Shown here one piece after another: positions 36,210-47,594 of a stretch of 53,754 nucleotides of DNA. Where the stretch lies: contig NZ_RDBI01000054.1 of NCBI RefSeq assembly GCF_008042125.1, positions 24,694 to 78,447 on the forward strand, given 5' to 3'. The notes under the pieces were generated by a model. That model did no database searches. It was not told the origin of the DNA and saw only the letters and a list, made by a program, of their open reading frames with translations. A program made the position numbers and the translations under genes. Numbering within the stretch: the first letter of the stretch is position 1; each line of letters starts with the position of its first letter. The DNA is from Streptomyces sp. MS191. Its GTDB lineage: Bacteria; Actinomycetota; Actinomycetes; Streptomycetales; Streptomycetaceae.

Positions 36210-36781
36210 AGCGACAGGGACGGGCTGCTCGGCTCGCCGGGTCCGTCATCCTGACGGGCGTGGTGCTGGCGGGGTGCGGAAGCCTGGGCGACGGAGGAGC
36301 GAGTACGGACATGAACATGCAGGAAGCGGCGGACCGCGCGGACGCGATGCTCGACGGAACGCTGAACGCGTTCGTACCGGAACTCCAGTGGGCCCATGAC
36401 ACGACCACGTCCGGCAGCTGCACGGTGACCCGGCGGCGGGCCGTGACGACCGTCATCTCCGAGCAACGGCGTGGCAGCTTTCTCGGCGTGATCGAGCGGT
36501 TCTGGAAGAAGTCCGGGTACGAGATCACCGGCGTGAACCAGGACAAGGAGATGCCGGCCGTCTTCGCCAGGACGCCCGACGGCTTCGAGCTGTCCGTGGA
36601 GGTCGGCTACAAGGGCCAGGCGTTCCTCGACATCAACACCCCCTGCGTCGAGAAGTCCCCGGTCGCCGAGTCGACTTCCCAGCCCAACGGTCCCGCATAC
36701 GCGCCCGGCAAAATCCCCACCCCCCACGTCCGCTCGGACTTCTGGTCCGCGGGTTCACCCGCCTCCGACCCCTCGCCGTGA
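36206..36781 (+). CDS. Lipoprotein, third gene of the ESX-like operon
   Basis: Encodes 191 residues; ATG overlaps the preceding TGA. The signal peptide ends in LAGC with the lipidated Cys at about residue 24. The mature protein has two further Cys (GSCTVTRR and TPCVEKS) that could form a disulfide and a Pro/Ser-rich C-terminus. I recognise no named domain. Coupling to the hydrolase suggests a membrane-anchored partner, perhaps an inhibitor or immunity-like lipoprotein; this is speculative. Confidence 0.75.
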   Translation: MKRQGRAARLAGSVILTGVVLAGCGSLGDGGASTDMNMQEAADRADAMLDGTLNAFVPELQWAHDTTTSGSCTVTRRRAVTTVISEQRRGSFLGVIERFWKKSGYEITGVNQDKEMPAVFARTPDGFELSVEVGYKGQAFLDINTPCVEKSPVAESTSQPNGPAYAPGKIPTPHVRSDFWSAGSPASDPSP

Positions 36782-36794
36782 CCGGGATGCGAGC

Positions 36795-37493
36795 ATGGCT
36801 CCCATGGCTACTCATGTGATCACCGGAGCCGGCTCCGGCATCGGCGCGGCCGTCGCCCGGCGGCTCCACGCCCGCGGGGACGAGCTCGTGCTGCACGCGC
36901 GCGACGCGGGACGGGCCAAGGGGCTGGCCGCCGCGTTCCCCGGCGCGCGGACGCTCGTCGGGGACCTCGCCGACCCCGACCGGCTCTCCTGGGCGTTCTC
37001 CCACCAGACCCTGCCCGAGCGCGTCGACACCCTCCTGCACATCGCGGGCGTCGTCGACCTCGGCCCGGTCGGCGAGCTCACCCCGAAGACCTGGCACCAC
37101 CAGCTCGACGTCAACCTCGTCGCCCCGGCCGAGCTCACCCGGCACTTCCTGCCGCAGCTGCGGGTCTCCAAGGGCCACGTGGTCTTCGTCAACTCCGGTG
37201 CCGGGCTCAACGCCCACGCCGAATGGGGCGCCTACGCGGCCTCCAAGCACGGACTGAAGGCGCTGGCCGACTCGCTGCGCCACGAGGAGCACGCCCACGG
37301 CGTGCGGGTGACCTCCGTCTACCCGGGGCGGACCGCGAGCCCCATGCAGGCCAAGGTCCACCAGCAGGAGGGCAAGGAGTACGACCCGTCGAAGTGGATC
37401 GACCCCGAGTCCGTCGCGACGGCCATCCTCACCGCCGTCGACCTGCCGCGCGACGCCGAGATCAACGACCTGACGGTCCGGCCGGGTCGGTAG
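36795..37493 (+). CDS. Short-chain dehydrogenase/reductase
   Basis: Encodes 232 residues (229 if the ATG at 36804 is used). VITGAGSGIGAAVARRL is the NAD(P)-binding TGxxxGxG motif, LLHIAGVV the NNAG equivalent, VNSGAG contains the catalytic Ser, and YAASKHGLKAL the Tyr-x-x-x-Lys pair. SVYPGRTASPM follows as usual. It reduces or oxidises a carbonyl/alcohol; the substrate is not predictable. A 13-base gap after the lipoprotein gene makes read-through possible. Confidence 0.9.
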   Translation: MAPMATHVITGAGSGIGAAVARRLHARGDELVLHARDAGRAKGLAAAFPGARTLVGDLADPDRLSWAFSHQTLPERVDTLLHIAGVVDLGPVGELTPKTWHHQLDVNLVAPAELTRHFLPQLRVSKGHVVFVNSGAGLNAHAEWGAYAASKHGLKALADSLRHEEHAHGVRVTSVYPGRTASPMQAKVHQQEGKEYDPSKWIDPESVATAILTAVDLPRDAEINDLTVRPGR

Positions 37494-37509
37494 CCCGGGC
37501 GGTCACGCG

Positions 37510-37515
37510 TACGCT
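37510..37515 (+). promoter_or_regulatory. -10-like TACGCT 6 bases before the methionine-synthase-like gene
   Basis: TACGCT fits TANNNT and the leaderless distance to GTG 37522; no Shine-Dalgarno is present. Confidence 0.4.
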
Positions 37516-37521
37516 TCCCGG

Positions 37522-40753
<3,232 letters not shown>

Positions 40754-40990
40754 CCCTCCGTCCCCCCTGTCCCACCCCCGGATCGTCACCCGTTCGGCGC
40801 ATACCAGATCGTTAGGGGTGGCCGGGTCGCATTCGGGCAAGACATGGAGAGCGCTGCCCGTCGGAGCCCTCCGCGGCCTACTGTTGTGACGTGCGTCTGT
40901 CGTGCACGGCTGCGTTGGGCTCCGTCGGTCGTGGTGGCAAGACAACGGCCCATCGCGTTGCAACGGCACCGCCGGCTGTGAGAGGGACGA

Positions 40991-43105
40991 ATGAAACCGA
41001 GCGAGAGTGCCGCCCCGGTCTCACGGCCGCATGGCCGCGCGGTCTTCGCGGGCATCACCCCCGGGCTGCCCGGAGCCGTGGTGGCCCTTGCCGCCGTCGT
41101 GCTCGCGGTCGGCCTCTACGAGGCCCTGAGCACCGGTCACGGCCTGTTCCCCGGTGACACCGCGGGCTGGTGCCTCGCGATCCTCACCGGACTCATCGTC
41201 GGGCACCTGGTCGCCCTCGGCCGCGACCGCTGGTGGGGCGGCACCGGCTCCGGCGCCGCCCTCACCCTCGCGGTCCTCCTGCTGTACGGCTGGGTGCCCG
41301 CCGGACTCGTCGCGATGACCGTCGTCGTGCTCGTCGGCGCCGCCCGCCGCCACCGCTGGCGACAGGGCCTGCTGCACGGCGCCGCCGACGTCCTGGGCAT
41401 CGGCGCGGCCGCCCTCGTGCTGGCCGCCTTCGGGGACACGCCGTCGGTCGAGCGGCCCTGGCAGCCACTCGACTGGACGATCGGCGCCATCCCGGAGGTC
41501 GTGCTGTCCGCCGGCGCCTACCTCGTCGTGACCCGGCTCCTGCTCTGGTACGCCCACGCCCCCCAGGGCGCCTCGCTGCCCACCGCCACCCGGACGGCCC
41601 TGATCCGGCAGGGACTCGTCGCGGTCGCCCTGCTCGGCATCGCCCCGCTGATCTGTGTCGTGGCCGCGTCCCTGCCGGTGCTGCTGCCGCTCTTCGCCGT
41701 CCCCCTCATCGCCCTCGACTCCACCCTGTGGATCGCCCGCGCCCGGGCCGAGGAGCAGCTGCGCGACCCGCTGACCGGGCTGCCCAACCGGCAGTGGCTC
41801 CTGGAGCGGACCTGGACGGCGCTGGAGGCGGCCGAGGGTGAAGGCGCACGGGCCGCCCTCGTCCTGATCGACCTCGACCGTTTCCGTTCGGTCAACGACA
41901 CCCTGGGGCACCTCGCCGGAGACCGGCTGCTGCTCCAGATCGCCGAGCGGCTCCAGCTCGCCCTGCCGCGCGGGGCGGAGGCCGCGCGGCTCGGCGGCGA
42001 CGAGTTCGCCGTGCTCCTGCCGACCGCCGACTCCACCACGAGCGCCCAGCGCGTCGCCCGCCACCTGGTCGCCGAGCTGTCCTCGCCGCTCGACCTGGAC
42101 GGGCTCACCCTGGTCCTGGAGGCCAGCGCGGGCGTCGCGGTCTTCCCGGACCACGCACTGGACGCCGAGGGCCTGCTGCGCCGCGCCGACGTGGCCATGT
42201 ACCAGGCGAAGCGGGACCGGACCGGCGTGGAGGTGTACGAGTCCAAGCGCGACTCGAACACCCCCGACCGGCTCGGGCTCCTCGGCGACCTGCGCCGCGC
42301 GCTGGACGCGCGCGAGGTCGAACTGCACTACCAGCCCAAGGTCCGCTTCGACGGGCAGGTGGCCGGCCTGGAGGCGCTGGTCCGCTGGGTGCACCCGGAG
42401 CGCGGGCGCGTCCCCCCGGACGAGTTCATCGCGATCGCCGAGTCGTCCGGCCTGATGCCGCACCTCACCGAGTACGTCCTGGAGACCGCGCTCGCGCAGG
42501 TCGCCCGGTGGCGCGCGCAGGGCCTGAACGTGCCCGTCGCGGTCAACGTCTCCCCCCGGGACGTCCACACCCCCGGCTTCGCGGGCGCGGTCGCGGCCCG
42601 GCTCGCCCGGCACGGGGTCCCGGCCGGCGCGCTCCAGCTGGAGATAACCGAACACGTGCTCCTGGAGGACCCGCAGCGGGCCGCCGACACGCTGGCCGGG
42701 CTGACCGGCCACGGCGTGAAGATGTCCCTGGACGACTTCGGCACGGGCTACTCCTCGCTGGTCCACCTCCGGCGCCTGCCGGTGAGCGAACTGAAGATCG
42801 ACCGTTCCTTCGTGGCCCGGCTGGCCGTCGACACCGAGGACGCCGAGATCGTGCGCTGCACCCTGGACCTGGCGCACTCGCTGGGCCTGCTCGTCGTCGC
42901 CGAGGGCGTCGAGGACGACGAGACCTGGGAGCGGCTGCGGGACCTGGGCTGCGACGCCGTCCAGGGCTGGCTGGTCGCCGCGGCGATGCCGCCGGCCGAG
43001 ACCACCGCGTGGCTGCGCGCACGCGGCGAACACGGCTGGCGCAGGCCGTCCGAGGAGGCGGCGGCACTGGAGGTCGACCAGCCCTCGGGGCACGTGGTGC
43101 AGTAG
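40991..43105 (+). CDS. rmdB: Membrane GGDEF-EAL protein (RmdB-like)
   Basis: Encodes 704 residues. The first 250 hold six to eight membrane helices. The GGDEF domain follows, with an intact RLGGDEF at residues 335-339 and ARADVAMYQAK later; the inhibitory RxxD site reads RGAE, so it is not canonical. The EAL domain starts near residue 440: LEALVRW (Glu at 461), VNVSPRD, EITEH, DDFGTGYSS, KIDRSFV, EGVED and QGWLV, keeping the metal and catalytic residues. The layout and place between ligA and gatC match S. coelicolor RmdB (SCO5495 as I recall), a c-di-GMP phosphodiesterase affecting development. A 237-base gap precedes it. Confidence 0.88.
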   Translation: MKPSESAAPVSRPHGRAVFAGITPGLPGAVVALAAVVLAVGLYEALSTGHGLFPGDTAGWCLAILTGLIVGHLVALGRDRWWGGTGSGAALTLAVLLLYGWVPAGLVAMTVVVLVGAARRHRWRQGLLHGAADVLGIGAAALVLAAFGDTPSVERPWQPLDWTIGAIPEVVLSAGAYLVVTRLLLWYAHAPQGASLPTATRTALIRQGLVAVALLGIAPLICVVAASLPVLLPLFAVPLIALDSTLWIARARAEEQLRDPLTGLPNRQWLLERTWTALEAAEGEGARAALVLIDLDRFRSVNDTLGHLAGDRLLLQIAERLQLALPRGAEAARLGGDEFAVLLPTADSTTSAQRVARHLVAELSSPLDLDGLTLVLEASAGVAVFPDHALDAEGLLRRADVAMYQAKRDRTGVEVYESKRDSNTPDRLGLLGDLRRALDAREVELHYQPKVRFDGQVAGLEALVRWVHPERGRVPPDEFIAIAESSGLMPHLTEYVLETALAQVARWRAQGLNVPVAVNVSPRDVHTPGFAGAVAARLARHGVPAGALQLEITEHVLLEDPQRAADTLAGLTGHGVKMSLDDFGTGYSSLVHLRRLPVSELKIDRSFVARLAVDTEDAEIVRCTLDLAHSLGLLVVAEGVEDDETWERLRDLGCDAVQGWLVAAAMPPAETTAWLRARGEHGWRRPSEEAAALEVDQPSGHVVQ

Positions 43106-43109
43106 CGCG

Positions 43110-43135
43110 GGGCCGGGACGCGACGATTCCGGCCC
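43110..43135 (+). terminator. Hairpin after the GGDEF-EAL gene
   Basis: 7-bp stem (43110-43116 with 43129-43135), extendable by two pairs. A 16-base perfect palindrome at 43161-43176 follows and may add to termination. Confidence 0.45.
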
Positions 43136-43187
43136 GGCGTGCGGTGAGTGGCGCGGGAGGGGGACGGGCCCGTCCCGGGGCGGCCGT

Positions 43188-43218
43188 TTAACGGTCGGAC
43201 GGCGACGCCCCATAGGAT
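43188..43218 (+). promoter_or_regulatory. Probable promoter of the gatCAB operon
   Basis: TTAACG (43188-43193), a 19-base spacer and TAGGAT (43213-43218) precede gatC by 40 bases. The spacer is slightly long, so the -35 is tentative; the -10 is good. Confidence 0.45.
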
Positions 43219-43258
43219 TGGGCCCAAACCACACACACTCACCCCTGAGGATCGCTGC

Positions 43259-43555
43259 ATGCCTGGCATCACGCGCGAGGAGGTCGCACACCTCGCACGG
43301 CTGGCGCGTCTGGAGCTGAAGGGCGAAGAGCTCGATCACTTCGCCGGTCAGCTCGACGACATCATCGGCGCGGTCGCCCGCGTCTCCGAGGTCGCCGACC
43401 AAGACGTTCCGCCGACCTCCCACCCGCTGCCGCTGACCAATGTCATGCGCGCGGACGAGGTCCGTCCGTCGCTCACCCCCGAGCAGGCGCTCTCCGGCGC
43501 CCCGGCCCAGGAGCAGCAGCGTTTCAAGGTGCCGCAGATCCTGGGGGAGGACTGA
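43259..43555 (+). CDS. gatC: Asp/Glu-tRNA amidotransferase subunit C
   Basis: Encodes 98 residues, the standard length. [22 protein letters not shown] and [19 protein letters not shown] are the family signature, and [10 protein letters not shown] the typical ending. GatC wraps GatA and GatB together. A possible ribosome site is CCTGAGGATCG upstream of ATG 43259. It is first of the gatC-gatA-(small gene)-gatB unit. Confidence 0.96.
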   Translation: MPGITREEVAHLARLARLELKGEELDHFAGQLDDIIGAVARVSEVADQDVPPTSHPLPLTNVMRADEVRPSLTPEQALSGAPAQEQQRFKVPQILGED

Positions 43556-43560
43556 TCACC

Positions 43561-45060
43561 ATGACGGACACCCACATCATCAAGCTCACGGCCGCCGAGA
43601 TCGCGCAGAAGATCGCCTCCGGCGAGCTCACCGCCGTCGAGGTGACCGAAGCCCACCTGGCCCGTATCGAGGCCGTCGACGAGAAGGTCCACGCCTTCCT
43701 GCACGTCGACCGCGAGGGCGCGCTCGCGCAGGCCCGCGCCGTCGACGAGAAGCGGGCCAGGGGCGAGAAGCTCGGCCCGCTGGCCGGCGTCCCGCTGGCC
43801 CTCAAGGACATCTTCACCACCGTCGGCATCCCGACGACGGTCGGTTCGAAGATCCTCGAAGGCTGGATCCCGCCGTACGACGCGACCCTGGTGAAGAACC
43901 TCAAGGCCGCCGACGTCGTCATCCTCGGCAAGACCAACATGGACGAGTTCGCCATGGGGTCCTCCACCGAGAACAGCGCCTACGGCCCCACCGGCAACCC
44001 CTGGGACCTCACCCGGATCCCCGGCGGCTCCGGCGGCGGTTCCTCCGCGGCCCTCGCCTCGTACGAGGCCCCGCTCGCCATCGGCACGGACACCGGCGGT
44101 TCCATCCGCCAGCCCGCCGCCGTCACCGGCACCGTCGGCGTCAAGCCGACCTACGGCGCGGTCTCCCGCTACGGCATGGTGGCCTTCTCGTCCTCCCTGG
44201 ACCAGGGCGGCCCCTGCGCCCGCACGGTCCTGGACGCGGCGCTCCTGCACGAGGCCATCGCCGGCCACGACCCGCTCGACTCCACCTCCATCGACGCCCC
44301 GGTCCCGCCGGTCGTCGAGGCCGCGCGCAACGGCTCGGTCGCCGGCATGCGCGTCGGTGTGGTCAAGCAGTTCCGCGGCGAGGGCTACCAGGCCGGCGTC
44401 GTGCAGCGCTTCGACGAGTCCGTCGCGCTCCTCAAGGAGCTGGGCGCCGAGATCGTCGAGCTGGACTGCCCGACCTTCGACCTGGCCCTGTCGGCGTACT
44501 ACCTGATCGCGCCGTCCGAGTGCTCCTCGAACCTGGCCCGCTTCGACGCCATGCGCTACGGCCTGCGGGTCGGCGACGACGGCACGCGGTCCGCCGAGGA
44601 CGTCACCGCCCTCACCCGTGAGGCGGGCTTCGGCGACGAGGTCAAGCGCCGCGTCATCCTCGGCACGTACGCCCTGAGCTCCGGCTACTACGACGCGTAC
44701 TACGGCTCGGCCCAGAAGGTCCGCACCCTCATCACCCGCGAGTTCGAGAAGGCCTTCGAGGAGGTGGACGTGATCGTCTCCCCGACGACCCCCACCACGG
44801 CCTTCCCGATCGGCGAGCGCGCCGACGACCCGATGGCGATGTACCTCGCGGACCTGTGCACCATCCCGACCAACCTGGCGGGCAACGCCGCCATGTCGCT
44901 GCCCTGCGGCCTCGCGCCGGAGGACGGCCTCCCGGTCGGACTGCAGATCATCGCCCCCGCCATGAAGGACGACCGGCTGTACAAGGTCGGCGCGGCCGTC
45001 GAGGCCGCCTTCGTGGAAAAGTGGGGTCACCCGCTGCTTGAGGAGGCTCCGTCGCTGTGA
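43561..45060 (+). CDS. gatA: Asp/Glu-tRNA amidotransferase subunit A (amidase)
   Basis: Encodes 499 residues behind GGGGGAGGAC. The amidase-signature triad is present: Lys in [10 protein letters not shown], the cis-Ser in [11 protein letters not shown], and the nucleophile Ser in [13 protein letters not shown]. It releases ammonia from glutamine for transamidation of misacylated Glu-tRNA(Gln) or Asp-tRNA(Asn). The stop overlaps the start of the next small gene (GTGA). Confidence 0.97.
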   Translation: MTDTHIIKLTAAEIAQKIASGELTAVEVTEAHLARIEAVDEKVHAFLHVDREGALAQARAVDEKRARGEKLGPLAGVPLALKDIFTTVGIPTTVGSKILEGWIPPYDATLVKNLKAADVVILGKTNMDEFAMGSSTENSAYGPTGNPWDLTRIPGGSGGGSSAALASYEAPLAIGTDTGGSIRQPAAVTGTVGVKPTYGAVSRYGMVAFSSSLDQGGPCARTVLDAALLHEAIAGHDPLDSTSIDAPVPPVVEAARNGSVAGMRVGVVKQFRGEGYQAGVVQRFDESVALLKELGAEIVELDCPTFDLALSAYYLIAPSECSSNLARFDAMRYGLRVGDDGTRSAEDVTALTREAGFGDEVKRRVILGTYALSSGYYDAYYGSAQKVRTLITREFEKAFEEVDVIVSPTTPTTAFPIGERADDPMAMYLADLCTIPTNLAGNAAMSLPCGLAPEDGLPVGLQIIAPAMKDDRLYKVGAAVEAAFVEKWGHPLLEEAPSL

Positions 45061-45299
45061 GTGCCATGGCAAAGAAGGCCAAGAACTTCAAGAAGTCCAA
45101 GACCGGTCTGTACGTCTCGCTGGCCAGCACCGCCTTCGGCGCGGTCAGCGTCGCCAAGCAGGCCAAGCTGGCCCGTAACGACAACGACGTCCTGCGGCTG
45201 CTCGACGCCGCGGTGTCCGCGGCCGCCATCGCGACCGGCCTGGCGATCCTGTACCGGGAGCTCAAGCGCCTGGGCGACGACGACGTCCTGCTGGGCTGA
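45057..45299 (+). CDS. Small conserved-looking membrane-associated protein between gatA and gatB
   Basis: Encodes 80 residues. GTG 45057 overlaps the gatA stop; ATG 45066 is an in-frame alternative. The N-terminus is Lys-rich ([13 protein letters not shown]), followed by an Ala/Val/Ser segment, and a second hydrophobic stretch ([16 protein letters not shown]) that could be one membrane helix, then an acidic tail. I recognise no domain. Its tight coupling inside gatCAB suggests a conserved small protein rather than a chance frame. Confidence 0.72.
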   Translation: MSAMAKKAKNFKKSKTGLYVSLASTAFGAVSVAKQAKLARNDNDVLRLLDAAVSAAAIATGLAILYRELKRLGDDDVLLG

Positions 45300-45315
45300 G
45301 AGGGAAAGTCTCACT

Positions 45316-46827
45316 GTGACCGTCACCGAACTGCTGTCGTACGACGCGGCCCTCGCTGCGTACGACCCCGTCATGGGCCTGGAGGTCCATGTCGAACTGG
45401 GCACGAAGACGAAGATGTTCTGCGGGTGCTCGACCGAGCTGGGCGCCGAGCCCAACTCGCAGACCTGCCCGACCTGTCTCGGCCTGCCCGGCTCGCTCCC
45501 GGTCGTCAACGCGATCGGCGTCGAGTCCGCCATCAAGATCGGTCTCGCGCTGAACTGCGAGATCGCCGAGTGGTGCCGCTTCGCCCGGAAGAACTACTTC
45601 TATCCGGACATGCCGAAGAACTTCCAGACCTCGCAGTACGACGAGCCGATCGCCTTCAACGGCTATCTGGACGTCCAGCTGGAGGACGGCGAGATCTTCC
45701 GCGTGGAGATCGAGCGCGCCCACATGGAGGAGGACACCGGCAAGTCGACGCACATCGGCGGCGCGACCGGCCGTATCCACGGTGCCTCGCACTCGCTGCT
45801 CGACTACAACCGGGCCGGCATCCCGCTCATCGAGATCGTCACCAAGCCGATCGAGGGCGCGGGCGAGCGTGCTCCCGAGGTCGCCAAGGCGTACGTCGCC
45901 GAGCTGCGCGAGCTGATCCGCGCGCTGGGCGTCTCCGAGGCGCGGATGGACAAGGGCCAGATGCGCTGCGACGTGAACCTGTCGCTGCGCCCCAACGGCA
46001 CCAAGACCTTCGGCACCCGCTCGGAGACGAAGAACGTCAACTCGCTCCGTTCCGTGGAGCGGGCGGCGCGCTTCGAGATCCAGCGCCACGCGGCCGTGCT
46101 GACCTCCGGCGGCACGATCGTGCAGGAGACCCGGCACTTCCACGAGGACGACGGCAGCACGACGTCCGGCCGGATCAAGGACAACGCCGAGGACTACCGG
46201 TACTTCCCGGAGCCCGACCTCGTCCCCGTCGCCCCGGCCCGTGCCTGGGTCGAGGAGCTGCGTGCCGAGCTGCCCGAGCTGCCGCGCGTCCGCCGCAACC
46301 GGCTGCGCGAGGAGTGGGGCGTCTCCGAGCACGACATGCAGTCGATCCTCAACGCCGGCGCGGTCGACCTGATCGTCGCGACCACGGACGCGGGTGCTCC
46401 CGCGGACCAGGCCCGCAAGTGGTGGATGGGCGAACTGGCCCGTTCCGCCAACGAGTCGGGCAAGGCCCTGGACGAGCTGGCGATCACCCCGGCGCAGGTC
46501 GCCCGGGTGACCGAACTGGTGGCCTCCGGCGACCTCACCGACAAGCTGGCCCGTCAGGTGATCGAGGGCGTCCTCGCGGGCGAGGGCGGCCCGGACGAGG
46601 TCGTCGAGAAGCGCGGCCTGAAGGTCGTCTCCGACGAGGGGGCGCTCGGCACGGCCGTCGACGAGGCCATCGCGGGCAACGCGGGCATCGCCGACAAGAT
46701 CCGCGGCGGCAAGGTCGCGGCGGTCGGCGCGCTGGTCGGCGCGGTCATGAAGGCCACCCGCGGCCAGGCGGACGCGGCGCGCGTGAAGGAGCTCATCCTG
46801 GAGCGCCTGGGCGTCACCGAGGGCTGA
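45316..46827 (+). CDS. gatB: Asp/Glu-tRNA amidotransferase subunit B
   Basis: Encodes 503 residues from GTG 45316, with AGGGAAAG upstream. [20 protein letters not shown] and [15 protein letters not shown] carry the zinc Cys residues and kinase-site Glu; [18 protein letters not shown] and [16 protein letters not shown] are hallmarks. The C-terminus is the YqeY/GatB tail ([17 protein letters not shown] and [19 protein letters not shown]). It binds tRNA and phosphorylates the misacylated residue. Confidence 0.97.
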   Translation: MTVTELLSYDAALAAYDPVMGLEVHVELGTKTKMFCGCSTELGAEPNSQTCPTCLGLPGSLPVVNAIGVESAIKIGLALNCEIAEWCRFARKNYFYPDMPKNFQTSQYDEPIAFNGYLDVQLEDGEIFRVEIERAHMEEDTGKSTHIGGATGRIHGASHSLLDYNRAGIPLIEIVTKPIEGAGERAPEVAKAYVAELRELIRALGVSEARMDKGQMRCDVNLSLRPNGTKTFGTRSETKNVNSLRSVERAARFEIQRHAAVLTSGGTIVQETRHFHEDDGSTTSGRIKDNAEDYRYFPEPDLVPVAPARAWVEELRAELPELPRVRRNRLREEWGVSEHDMQSILNAGAVDLIVATTDAGAPADQARKWWMGELARSANESGKALDELAITPAQVARVTELVASGDLTDKLARQVIEGVLAGEGGPDEVVEKRGLKVVSDEGALGTAVDEAIAGNAGIADKIRGGKVAAVGALVGAVMKATRGQADAARVKELILERLGVTEG

Positions 46828-46851
46828 GCCCCTCGACCGCCGGACCCGTAC

Positions 46852-46892
46852 GAGGGCGGCCCGCACCGGACTCTCCGGTGCGGGCCGCCCTC
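46852..46892. terminator. Perfect hairpin between gatB and the convergent DUF4265 gene
   Basis: 19-bp perfect stem (46852-46870 with 46874-46892) with a CTC loop, 24 bases after the gatB stop. Confidence 0.92.
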
Positions 46893-46934
46893 CGTCGTGT
46901 ACGGCTGGGACGCCGGCCGGCCGGGGGGCCGAGG

Positions 46935-47405
46935 TCAGGCCGCCTGCCAGCGCTCCGTCGCGCACCCCATCTCCCAGTGCCACCACCCCTTGCGGGTGCC
47001 CTGGACGAGCAGTTCCTTGATCTCGGTGAAGGGCGCGTCGGCCGGGACGTTGAGGGCGACGAGGGGGAACTCCCCGCTGAACGCCTCGCCGCCCAGACCG
47101 AAGGGGGAGAGGCGTTCGTGCACCGCCTGCGCACTGCGTCCGAGCGGGCCGTCGGCGACCGGAAGCAGCCGCAGGGTGCAGTTCCCGGAGGCCGTCACGC
47201 GTTCGGCCGCCCAGCGGGTGCCGTCCGCGTCCGTGGTGAAGCGGACGACGTCGTCCTGGGCCACTCCGTTCTGCAGGAACGGCACGTTGTCCACGCGCGC
47301 CGTGTCGGGGCCCACCGGGGTCGCCCACAGCCCCTCGGTGTCCTGGGGCAGCCAACCCTCCCGCGGCACGAAGCGGAACCAGATCTTGATGCGTCCGTCG
47401 GTCAT
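46935..47405 (-). CDS. DUF4265-type protein
   Basis: Encodes 156 residues. The start of the protein (IKIWFRFVPREGWLPQDTEGLWA) and VDNVPFLQNGVAQDDVVRF are the patterns I associate with DUF4265. No catalytic or membrane features are seen. It is monocistronic, convergent to gatB and divergent from the phospholipase gene. The function is unknown. Confidence 0.7.
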   Translation of the reverse strand: MTDGRIKIWFRFVPREGWLPQDTEGLWATPVGPDTARVDNVPFLQNGVAQDDVVRFTTDADGTRWAAERVTASGNCTLRLLPVADGPLGRSAQAVHERLSPFGLGGEAFSGEFPLVALNVPADAPFTEIKELLVQGTRKGWWHWEMGCATERWQAA

Positions 47406-47479
47406 GCCTTCAGGATCCCGTACACCCCTCGATCCGGTTGGCCGGAAATCGCTTGGACGGAGCGGCTGTCCTCTTGGAC

Positions 47480-47508
47480 GTTCACCACCGGGTCGTCACG
47501 CGGCCTTC
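47480..47508 (+). promoter_or_regulatory. Weak PHO-box-like repeats upstream of the phospholipase gene
   Basis: An exact GTTCACC at 47480-47486 is followed at 11-base steps by GGTCGTC (47491) and GGCCTTC (47502), which match only in part. Streptomyces PhoP boxes are 11-base direct repeats of GTTCACC-like units. Confidence 0.22.
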
Positions 47509-47594
47509 TCCCGGTCATCCGCTCTCACTACCGTCCCCCGCGGAACCCCCAATGGCTCGAAGGCGAACCATTGGCCGTCGACTGGAGGTCGGTC

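Noticed and set aside
45426..47594. Extension of the phospholipase frame far upstream, through gatB
   Set aside because: It lacks coding character and would hide the Tat signal in the middle of a protein; the TTG at 47595 has a ribosome site.
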